From NCBI GenBank assembly GCA_002731395.1, contig PCBQ01000018.1, forward strand, positions 8,917 to 34,930: a DNA stretch of 26,014 nucleotides, read 5' to 3'. Shown here in pieces: positions 8,481 through 14,131 of the stretch (positions within the stretch are counted from its first letter, which is position 1; each line of letters opens with the position of its first letter). Source of the DNA: Methanobacteriota archaeon. GTDB taxonomy: Archaea > Thermoplasmatota > Poseidoniia > Poseidoniales > Poseidoniaceae. The notes below the pieces were generated by a model. That model was given only the letters and a program-made list of their open reading frames with translations, had not been told where the DNA came from and did not search any database. Position numbers and translations under genes: made by a program.

Positions 8481-9213
8481 GGAAATCGCCCCCGTTGTGC
8501 GTGCGCCGAGCAATGATGGCGGCCGCTCGCTCCAAATCTTCCTCACTCGGAGGCGGAAGATCGTCCGGCTCAGGCAGGTTCCGTTCGAAGAACCAAACAA
8601 CAAGCATGCTGAGCAAAAGGGCCATTCCTGCTCCGAGGAAAACGCCAGCCACCTCTGCAACCACAAGGACCCCGATGCTGCCGTCCACGCCACGGAGCAC
8701 GAGCAGGCTCGACGCAGACACTGCGCCGGCCAACATCGGCCATGACAACGATCGCCTTCGAGGCACAAAGAACCGGTGGAGGACGAAAAGGAAGGCCGAA
8801 ACGCTAGCCGTCGCCGCCAACATGACCACCACAAAACGGTCCCATAGCGTCACGTCCTCAACAAAAGTGGGGGTCCAGGAGACCACCAACCACGCTGAAC
8901 ATGCCACAAGGAGCAAACCCGTTGGTCGGCCCCAAGCAGGCACGCGGCCGACCGGCACATCCCCGCCAAACACCATTAACACCAAGCCGCACAGCAATGG
9001 AAGTCCAATGACGGCCACGCCCCACAACAACTCGACGGCTTGGGTGCTGGTTGAATCGGGCACCGTCAACGGCGCCATGACCACGAGCAGCAGGCTCAGC
9101 GGAGTCACGACTTTCCACGCCCCACCGCCACGGCCAATGAGGTTGAAGGCCCCAAACACCGCGAGCAGAGCCGGGGCCCACAAAAGCAACGCCGCCGTGA
9201 GCGCCTGCTCCAT
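8473..9213 (-). CDS. Multi-pass membrane protein, unknown function
   Basis: From the ATG at 9213 this encodes 246 residues with about six hydrophobic segments and a soluble, acidic C-terminal tail of about 40 residues (PEPDDLPPPSEEDLERAA). A longer version would start from a TTG at 9255. The ATG is preferred because GAGGT lies 8 bases before it and the membrane segment starts immediately after (MEQALTAALLLW). It is the first gene of the leftward run and overlaps the next membrane gene by 8 bases. No family is recognised; a transporter subunit or a membrane sensor would both fit. Confidence 0.75.
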   Translation of the reverse strand: MEQALTAALLLWAPALLAVFGAFNLIGRGGGAWKVVTPLSLLLVVMAPLTVPDSTSTQAVELLWGVAVIGLPLLCGLVLMVFGGDVPVGRVPAWGRPTGLLLVACSAWLVVSWTPTFVEDVTLWDRFVVVMLAATASVSAFLFVLHRFFVPRRRSLSWPMLAGAVSASSLLVLRGVDGSIGVLVVAEVAGVFLGAGMALLLSMLVVWFFERNLPEPDDLPPPSEEDLERAAAIIARRTHNGGDFHA

Positions 9214-9302
9214 GGGTGACGACCTCGGGGTTGGGCTCAAGAACCCTCCCCGCAAATCGTGACATACCGCCCCTCCTCAGCGCCTCATGCGGTGCGTCAT
9301 CG

Positions 9303-9309
9303 CTAAATA
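9303..9309 (+). promoter_or_regulatory. TATA-like box of the eL42 translation operon
   Basis: CTAAATA is centred 40 bases before the chosen eL42 ATG. A start about 26 bases downstream, near 9332, gives a short leader holding AGGTGA at 9335-9340. It is the most A/T-rich stretch in the 132-base divergent region 9214-9345. The oppositely directed membrane gene shows no comparably clear box. Confidence 0.5.
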
Positions 9310-9334
9310 CCCGACTCCGGTGGGCGAAACGCTC

Positions 9335-9340
9335 AGGTGA
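9335..9340 (+). promoter_or_regulatory. Ribosome-binding site deciding the eL42 start
   Basis: AGGTGA lies 5 bases before the ATG at 9346. In-frame GTG 9337 and ATG 9340 overlap this element, so they are poor starts. The chosen start gives MVKMPRQVKRY, close to the usual eL42 N-terminus. Confidence 0.5.
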
Positions 9341-9345
9341 TGCGC

Positions 9346-9630
9346 ATGGTGAAGATGCCTCGTCAAGTCAAGCGGTACAGCCCCTCTGCGGGCAAGCACA
9401 CCCTTCACACCGTGGAGCGCGTCAAGAAGAAGCGCGCTTCCGAACTCCGCTGGGGTCAGCGCCGTTTCCGCAAGGTCACCGCCGGTTACCGCGGCTTCCC
9501 CCGTCCTAAGCCGGACGGTCGAGAGAAGCCCACAAAGCGCGTCAACATCCTTTACCGCTGCACGGAAACGGGCAAAGCCCACTATGCGCCGTGCAAGCGC
9601 GCCAAGAAGTTCGAACTCGTGGACCGGTGA
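9346..9630 (+). CDS. rpl44e: Ribosomal protein eL42 (L44e) lacking most zinc-binding cysteines
   Basis: This 94-residue basic protein has the eL42 core: KRY then KHTLHTVERVKKKRASELRW, GQRRFRKVTAGYRGFPRPKP, and C-terminal KFELV. eL42 lies near the large-subunit E site. The family normally holds zinc through CPxC near residue 12 and CTEC near residue 72. Here the first pair is Ser-12 and Ala-15 (YSPSAGKHT), and the second is Cys-72 with Thr-75 (YRCTETGKAH), so only one of four ligands remains; an extra Cys-83 is present. The fold must hold without zinc, or with another arrangement. It is the first gene of an operon with eS27, aIF2-alpha and Nop10. Family identity is firm. Confidence 0.94.
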   Translation: MVKMPRQVKRYSPSAGKHTLHTVERVKKKRASELRWGQRRFRKVTAGYRGFPRPKPDGREKPTKRVNILYRCTETGKAHYAPCKRAKKFELVDR

Positions 9631-9636
9631 TCACCA

Positions 9637-9807
9637 ATGGCTGGACAATTCCTTAGCGTAACCTGCCGCGACTGCGGAACGGGGACCATCATCTTTGATC
9701 GCTCTGTGAACACCATCTCCTGCGACGTCTGCGGGGCGACCCTCAGCCGCCCCTCCGGCGGGAAGGCAGACCTCGTGGGCTGCCGTGTCGTCGAGGCCAA
9801 TGAGTGA
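9637..9807 (+). CDS. rps27e: Ribosomal protein eS27 (S27e)
   Basis: This 56-residue protein begins MAGQFLSVTCRDCGTGTIIF. It has two cysteine pairs, CRDC and CDVC, as in the eS27 zinc ribbon, followed by GATLSRPSGGKADLVGC. It is a small-subunit protein. All four zinc ligands are intact. It starts 6 bases after the eL42 stop, with GGTGAT 5 bases before the ATG. The eL42-eS27-aIF2-alpha order is conserved across Euryarchaeota, which supports the call. Confidence 0.96.
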   Translation: MAGQFLSVTCRDCGTGTIIFDRSVNTISCDVCGATLSRPSGGKADLVGCRVVEANE

Positions 9808-9821
9808 GGGAGGACCCTCAC

Positions 9822-10613
9822 ATGGCCCGCATCACCGCCACCGATGGCCCCCAAGAAGGCGACCTTGTCGTGGCAACGGTCACCACCGTCAAGCAAAACG
9901 GCTGCTACGTTTCGCTCGACGAGTTTGACGACCGTGAAGGCTTCATCTTCATCGGGGAAATCGCAAGCGGATGGGTGCGCAACATCCGCGCCTTTGTTCG
10001 CGAAGGACAGCGCCTGATCTGCAAGATCACCGGCATGCGCCGGGACGGAACCTCCTACGAATTGTCGCTCAAATCTGTCTCTGAAGAGCGACGACGTGAC
10101 CGCCTCCAGCAGTGGAAGAACGAACAGCGCGCCACTCAACTGTTCGCCGTGCTTGGCGAACAAGTGGGCTGGGACGAGAACCAATCGACCACGCTTCGTG
10201 AGGAATTGATCGCCTCTTTTGGCACCCTTTACGGGGCCTTCGAGGAAGCCGCGACCAGCGAAACCGCAATGGCCGAATCGGGCTTTGATGACCCCTGGGT
10301 TCCTGCCTTCGTCCAGTGCGCACTCGAGAACATTGTACCACCCTTCGTCGAAATCCGTGGAGTGTTTACCCTCACCTGCGACGACGAAAACGGAATCGAC
10401 CGCATCCGGGAGGCCCTCCTCGAAGCCGAGGCGTTGAGCAATGCCGAAGCAGAACTCGAAGTGGCGTGCTACTACGACGGAGCCCCAAAATACCGCATCG
10501 AAGTGAAGGCTCCTGACTTCCGCACTGCCGAAGACCTGTGGGAGGAAGCCACCTCCTCCACGTTGACCTCGATTGAAGCCAGCGACGGTACGGGTGAAGT
10601 GTGGAGGGAGTGA
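9822..10613 (+). CDS. Translation initiation factor aIF2, alpha subunit
   Basis: This 263-residue subunit of the archaeal heterotrimer helps deliver initiator tRNA to the small ribosomal subunit. An N-terminal S1 (OB-fold) domain spans about residues 10-85: GDLVVATVTTVKQNGCYVSL, a FIFIGEIASGWVRN segment, VREGQRLICKI and YELSLKSV. A helical domain follows (RRRDRLQQWKNEQRA onward), then a C-terminal alpha-beta domain from about residue 175 (VEIRGVFTLTCDDENGIDRI). The ATG at 9822 is chosen over an upstream in-frame GTG because GGGAGG (9808-9813) sits 8 bases before it. Its stop is followed after one base by the Nop10 start. Confidence 0.95.
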   Translation: MARITATDGPQEGDLVVATVTTVKQNGCYVSLDEFDDREGFIFIGEIASGWVRNIRAFVREGQRLICKITGMRRDGTSYELSLKSVSEERRRDRLQQWKNEQRATQLFAVLGEQVGWDENQSTTLREELIASFGTLYGAFEEAATSETAMAESGFDDPWVPAFVQCALENIVPPFVEIRGVFTLTCDDENGIDRIREALLEAEALSNAEAELEVACYYDGAPKYRIEVKAPDFRTAEDLWEEATSSTLTSIEASDGTGEVWRE

Positions 10614-10614
10614 T

Positions 10615-10824
10615 GTGGCCCGGCAATTGCTCCAACATTGCTTGGCTTGCAACGGATGGACCTTAGCCGCGGTGTGCTGCGATCAACCGACCCGTGCTGC
10701 TGCACCGATCAAGTGGTCCCCAGAGGACGCAAAAGCTCCCTACAGGCGCCGACTGGAAAACGTCGAGGACCCGGCTTGGGTCGAATCTCTGCCAAAGCTC
10801 GGCGAACGAAGCGAAGAGGAATGA
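10615..10824 (+). CDS. nop10: H/ACA RNP protein Nop10, altered zinc ribbon
   Basis: This 69-residue protein starts with GTG one base after the aIF2-alpha stop. Nop10 bridges Cbf5 and the guide RNA in rRNA pseudouridylation particles. The Nop10 core is seen as KWSPEDAKAPYRRRLE, and the aIF2-alpha/Nop10/PAC2 order is conserved in archaea. The archaeal zinc ribbon is normally CxxC then CPxC. Here the first pair is intact (Cys-9, Cys-12 in HCLACNGWTL), but the second reads VCCDQP (Cys-21, Cys-22), so the fourth ligand is replaced. Zinc binding might use the adjacent cysteines or be lost, as in eukaryotic Nop10. The acidic C-terminal tail is longer than usual. Confidence 0.88.
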   Translation: MARQLLQHCLACNGWTLAAVCCDQPTRAAAPIKWSPEDAKAPYRRRLENVEDPAWVESLPKLGERSEEE

Positions 10825-10887
10825 AGCGCTCTTGGTCCATTGCTGATACGCCAAGCATTATGCCCCGTCGGGACGATTTCAGTGGGT

Positions 10888-11628
10888 ATGTCGCTACGGT
10901 TCGTATGGCTTGACGACAGTGAAATCAAAGGCACGCCATGCTTTGTTGCCTTCCCTGGCGTAGGCGACATTGGGGTTTTGACCGCGGAACTGCTGGAGCA
11001 GCTCCTGCCGTCCACGACCGTTGCTCATGTCCTCGACCCCTCACTTCCACCTTTAGCCCAACTGGACGACAACGGCGTCCTCCAGCCTCCACACCACCGC
11101 TTGGTTCGACTCGACACCGCATCTGGCCCTGCCCACGTGCTGATCGGGGCAGGGCAATCCGGGCTTCCTCATTTGCAGCACGCCACTGCCGTGGGCTTGT
11201 TGGAAGCGATGAGCGGTGCCAAGGAAGTCGTTGGGCTCGCGGGGTTCCGAGCACCGGCCGAGGACCGGCGGACCTTCTGGGTCGCCACATCTGCGGACGA
11301 CGCGGCATCGTTCCAATCTGAAGGGCGTACGGTGAGCCGAACTGAACCACAAGCAGGATGCATCGGTGCACTTGCTTTGTTGGTCTCTTTGGCACCACAC
11401 CACAACCTCTCTGGTTCACTTGCCGTTTCCACCACTGTCGGGGAAAGCAAGGATCCCAGCGCAGCTCAGCGTTTGGCTCAAATGCTTGACCGCACCTTCT
11501 CGCTTGGGCTTGGCGCCATGCCAAACGTGGACGAGCATTTGCGCACCTTGCTCGAAGCGCGTGCACCTCGGGTCGTGCAGGATCACATCTCTGAGTTGAT
11601 GGAGCGGCCCGACGCCTTCTACGCATGA
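10888..11628 (+). CDS. PAC2-family protein (COG2047, proteasome assembly chaperone-like)
   Basis: From the ATG at 10888 this encodes 246 residues; an in-frame non-standard start at 10840 would add 16 unlike residues. Landmarks of the archaeal PAC2 family are the N-terminal CFVAFPGVGDIGVLTAELL, the strand VLIGAGQSG, and VVGLAGFRAP. Homologues in eukaryotes (PAC2/PSMG2) help assemble the 20S proteasome; in archaea the family role is unsettled. It follows Nop10 after 63 bases, and the Nop10-PAC2 adjacency is widespread in archaea, which supports the call. It is diverged, with a longer central region. It is soluble, with no signal or membrane segment. Confidence 0.8.
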   Translation: MSLRFVWLDDSEIKGTPCFVAFPGVGDIGVLTAELLEQLLPSTTVAHVLDPSLPPLAQLDDNGVLQPPHHRLVRLDTASGPAHVLIGAGQSGLPHLQHATAVGLLEAMSGAKEVVGLAGFRAPAEDRRTFWVATSADDAASFQSEGRTVSRTEPQAGCIGALALLVSLAPHHNLSGSLAVSTTVGESKDPSAAQRLAQMLDRTFSLGLGAMPNVDEHLRTLLEARAPRVVQDHISELMERPDAFYA

Positions 11629-11693
11629 CGGAACCAAAGAGGCTGGATTACCATTTACTCACATTCATCCACTGAAATCTGGCAGGCGCCAGC

Positions 11694-11831
11694 ATGGTAG
11701 TGGTGGAATGCCCTGCGTGTGAAAGGAGCGTGAATGTTCCTGGCCTTGACGGCCATTACCGCTGTCCTTTATGCAAGGGTGTAATCGATTTTGATGGTTC
11801 GCAAAAGGTGGTTGAAGCCGTTTTTCAATGA
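11694..11831 (+). CDS. 45-residue zinc-ribbon protein, unknown role
   Basis: The frame from ATG 11694 to TGA 11831 encodes 45 residues with CPAC (Cys-6, Cys-9) and CPLC (Cys-22, Cys-25), spaced as in a single zinc ribbon, then VIDFDGSQKVVEAVF. The arrangement MVVVECPAC...GHYRCPLCKGVI matches small stand-alone zinc ribbons that bind nucleic acid or act as protein adapters. It lies 65 bases after the PAC2-like gene, in the same direction, before the tRNA. It has no clear Shine-Dalgarno sequence. The preserved cysteine pairs and hydrophobic pattern argue for a real gene. No function is proposed. Confidence 0.7.
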   Translation: MVVVECPACERSVNVPGLDGHYRCPLCKGVIDFDGSQKVVEAVFQ

Positions 11832-11858
11832 GGACCTATTACTCACCGGAGGTTCAAC

Positions 11859-11897
11859 CATCCATCCGACAATCCGAACCCTATCCGACAATGGATG
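11859..11897. repeat. Inverted repeat enclosing two copies of a 10-base direct repeat
   Basis: CATCCAT (11859-11865) pairs with ATGGATG (11891-11897). Partly inside lie two identical copies of ATCCGACAAT at 11864-11873 and 11883-11892, 19 bases apart. This fills part of the 106-base gap between the zinc-ribbon gene and the tRNA. It could fold at the 3' end of the zinc-ribbon message, or bind a regulator. Function unknown. Confidence 0.4.
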
Positions 11898-11937
11898 CTA
11901 AAGGCCCCTACCCAGCAATTTTTGGGTCGTAATGAGG

Positions 11938-12019
11938 CGCCGAGAGAGGGATTCGAACCCCCGAGTCTGACGACAGTGGATTTCGAATCCACCGCACTAC
12001 CGGGCTATGCGATCTCGGC
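11938..12019 (-). tRNA. tRNA-Ser(CGA)
   Basis: On the minus strand, acceptor GCCGAGA pairs perfectly with TCTCGGC. The D-arm region contains AGCCCGGTAG. The anticodon stem GTGGA/TCCAC encloses TTCGAAA, giving anticodon CGA, which reads UCG serine codons. A long variable arm typical of tRNA-Ser (TGTCGTCAGACTC region) and the T-arm GGGGG-TTCGAAT-CCCTC (one G-T pair) follow. The discriminator base is G, as usual for Ser. The next bases are CCT, so the CCA end is not encoded and must be added by CCA-adding enzyme. No intron is seen. Confidence 0.95.
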
Positions 12020-12044
12020 CTAAGCCGAACCCCGTGCGCCACCG

Positions 12045-12052
12045 TCATAAGC
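12045..12052 (-). promoter_or_regulatory. TATA-like box for tRNA-Ser
   Basis: GCTTATGA on the minus strand is centred about 29 bases before the tRNA 5' end, the spacing expected for an archaeal tRNA promoter. It abuts the ATG of the divergent ubiquitin-like gene, so only 33 bases separate the two transcribed units. Confidence 0.45.
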
Positions 12053-12274
12053 ATGATGCAGCACCTCCGCGCTGTGTTGGTGCGACTGAGCGGCGACGAG
12101 GGACATCACGAAGTGACCCTCGACGAAGGCGCCACGGTGCGCGACGTCCTACGCGCGGTGAACCTGCTGCCGAGCCTCTACATCGTCTCTCACGAAGCGC
12201 AGGTCCTCCCAATGTCCACGGAGTTGACCGGTGATCTCACCCTCAAGATCACGCGCATCGCCTCAGGCGGTTGA
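12053..12274 (+). CDS. Ubiquitin-like / MoaD-ThiS-family small modifier protein
   Basis: This 73-residue protein has the beta-grasp pattern: strand HLRAVLVRLSG, strand HHEVTLDEGATV, helix VRDVLRAVNL, and a final strand LTLKITRIASGG. It ends exactly in Gly-Gly, the tail that E1-like enzymes adenylate in SAMP, Urm1, MoaD and ThiS proteins. It could act in protein conjugation, in tRNA thiolation or as a sulphur carrier; the sequence cannot separate these. No partner E1 gene is in the window, although moaA lies at the far right. Two tandem ATGs at 12053 and 12056 are both possible starts. Its 3' end overlaps the convergent nuclease gene by 12 bases. Confidence 0.85.
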   Translation: MMQHLRAVLVRLSGDEGHHEVTLDEGATVRDVLRAVNLLPSLYIVSHEAQVLPMSTELTGDLTLKITRIASGG

Positions 12275-14104
12275 ACCGTCGTCGGCTCTGGCCAAGACCC
12301 GAAGGTCCGAAGCCTCACTGAGGTCACCCTGAAGTTCATTCACCCAAGCGCCCGGCGCGAGGTTGGTGAAGACCACGACGTCACCGGGTTGGACGTGTGC
12401 GTAGGTCCGTGGCATTGCGTTGCTCCAGCCGTCGACCTTCATCGTCCCCGTCGAATCAATGAGCATCAATCCGCTCCTTGACCACGGGCGACCGTTGCGC
12501 CCGATTCCGCCCTTCTCGAAGCAATATGCCACGCGACCCACCACGTTCACGCGGGCAGGTTGGTGCACCATCAGGCTATCCAATGAACCGGCCTCGACAG
12601 GATTCAACGTCGAGCGAGGATCGAAACGGAGGGTCAGGCGGCCTCCTCGGCCAATCTCGGGCATCACGCCCGTGAGATGGACGCGTTGGCCTTTCATGAG
12701 ATTAAGATCAACACCCTCGGGCGTGTGCCGACCAAGGATGCGCATTCCGGCCTGACGTTGCCCGTCGGTGAAGAGGATCCTCGGCCGCGAGACGCCAGTG
12801 ACCTGCACGGAATTGACCTCCAGGTGAAGGTCCACGCGTGGATTGATGTCCCCTAAGGCATCGACGCTTGTGGTTTGAGCGTGCCCGGGAAGCTGGAAGC
12901 GACGGGGTAGGTCAGGCAACTCGCCTTCTGGACCAGGACAGATGACATGCCACTCACAGCCAAGGCAGCGCTTCAATGGATTCGCATCGGCGCCCTCGGG
13001 AACACCACCCCTGCCATGGTTTTGGTAGGGAGCTGGTTGTGGTGGACAGGACGCCTCATTGGGGTCATCTTGACGAAGCTCCTCCCATAACGATGCAATG
13101 CGAGCCTCGAAGGCATCGCACCACGCGTCGTCAGGACACGCGACTTCAACGGCATCTCCAGTGCCGAGGAACCAAATCTCAAGCCGTGAGGGAATCTGGG
13201 CATCCTCGTGCGTTGCGCGCCACAGCGCAGCGTACGCCCTCAATTGGGCATGGTACCCAGCGGTACGGTCCGAGGCCCCAACAGAGGCCTTCAAATCGAT
13301 GATTTCCGCCGTGCCGCGCCACCGGTAGACGAGGTCGTATTCGCCTTGGAACATGAAGGTCGGATGAACCGCTTGGCTGCTGAAGCTGCCAGCATCAGGA
13401 TCAACAAACCACGGCCGCGCGATCTCCCATGCCTCGAGGTAATCACATGCGCCCTCACCTGCCAGCGGGTGAGGCCCTGTCGAAGCATAACGTCGTCCGT
13501 CTGGGGCGGGGTGGATCGGACGCTCGCCGGCCCTCCACGCCTCCAAGCCCGCTCCACCGTTCATCGTGAGGCAGGCCTGGACCTCTTTGAGGTGCAAATC
13601 GATGGCACACTTCACCATCGCTAGAACGGCCTCGGGTTGTATGCGTTCTTCCCATACCCCAGTCTGACGCTCATGGGACTCCCATGCGGCGCGTTCGACG
13701 GCCAAACAATTGGGAACGTGAACCGCAGCACGTGCGTAGGCCCAAGAGCGAAGATCCTCCAAGGAGTTCGGGCGGCGGCCCAAGGGGAGAAGACCGTCGG
13801 CCGGCCAGCCCTCACACGCGTTCGCATCCGGTCGGTCTTCATCGTCGAGGGGTGTACCGCTGAGCAAGTCATGCGGCGCAGCGGCGACAATGAGGCCGGG
13901 TGACTCCCGGAGCGTCAAGCACACCGCGGCCTCGACCGCACGGCCAAGGTGAAGCGGAGGCGTTTGGGCGATCTTCAGGCGCCGTACTTTCTCAAGGAAC
14001 CACTGCCGAGGACAGGCATCCCAGAGGTTGATTTGGCTCGCTGAAAGACGTCGGTAGGGTCCAACCGGGTCGTCGCCCAATGGGACATGCACCGGCATAC
14101 GCAC
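12263..14104 (-). CDS. PD-(D/E)XK nuclease with iron-sulphur cysteines fused to C-terminal OB folds (paralogue A)
   Basis: This 613-residue protein opens with SASQINLWDACPRQWFLEKV (residues 21-40), the entry motif of RecB/Cas4/AddB-type nucleases. Catalytic motifs are intact: Asp-257 in GEYD, Asp-270 and Lys-272 in IIDLKAS, and Gln-287/Tyr-291 in AQLRAY. Cys-31 plus C-x2-C-x5-C (Cys-380, 383, 389) matches the [4Fe-4S] staple of AddB, Dna2 and Cas4. After it come two OB-fold-like regions, about 424-500 and 517-605, the second with GRPWS and VQPGDVVVF as in single-strand-binding RPA-type domains. No helicase motifs are present. I infer a structure-specific DNA nuclease. It lies 27 bases downstream of its paralogue, in the same direction. 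The domain call is firm; the biological role is unknown. Confidence 0.85.
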   Translation of the reverse strand: MRMPVHVPLGDDPVGPYRRLSASQINLWDACPRQWFLEKVRRLKIAQTPPLHLGRAVEAAVCLTLRESPGLIVAAAPHDLLSGTPLDDEDRPDANACEGWPADGLLPLGRRPNSLEDLRSWAYARAAVHVPNCLAVERAAWESHERQTGVWEERIQPEAVLAMVKCAIDLHLKEVQACLTMNGGAGLEAWRAGERPIHPAPDGRRYASTGPHPLAGEGACDYLEAWEIARPWFVDPDAGSFSSQAVHPTFMFQGEYDLVYRWRGTAEIIDLKASVGASDRTAGYHAQLRAYAALWRATHEDAQIPSRLEIWFLGTGDAVEVACPDDAWCDAFEARIASLWEELRQDDPNEASCPPQPAPYQNHGRGGVPEGADANPLKRCLGCEWHVICPGPEGELPDLPRRFQLPGHAQTTSVDALGDINPRVDLHLEVNSVQVTGVSRPRILFTDGQRQAGMRILGRHTPEGVDLNLMKGQRVHLTGVMPEIGRGGRLTLRFDPRSTLNPVEAGSLDSLMVHQPARVNVVGRVAYCFEKGGIGRNGRPWSRSGLMLIDSTGTMKVDGWSNAMPRTYAHVQPGDVVVFTNLAPGAWVNELQGDLSEASDLRVLARADDGSTA

Positions 14105-14131
14105 GGGGTCGAACCACGACCCACTTGAACC

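Noticed and set aside
9582..10652. 356-codon minus-strand open frame opposite aIF2-alpha
   Set aside because: It lies antisense to the conserved eS27-aIF2-alpha-Nop10 operon, and its translation shows no recognisable family pattern.
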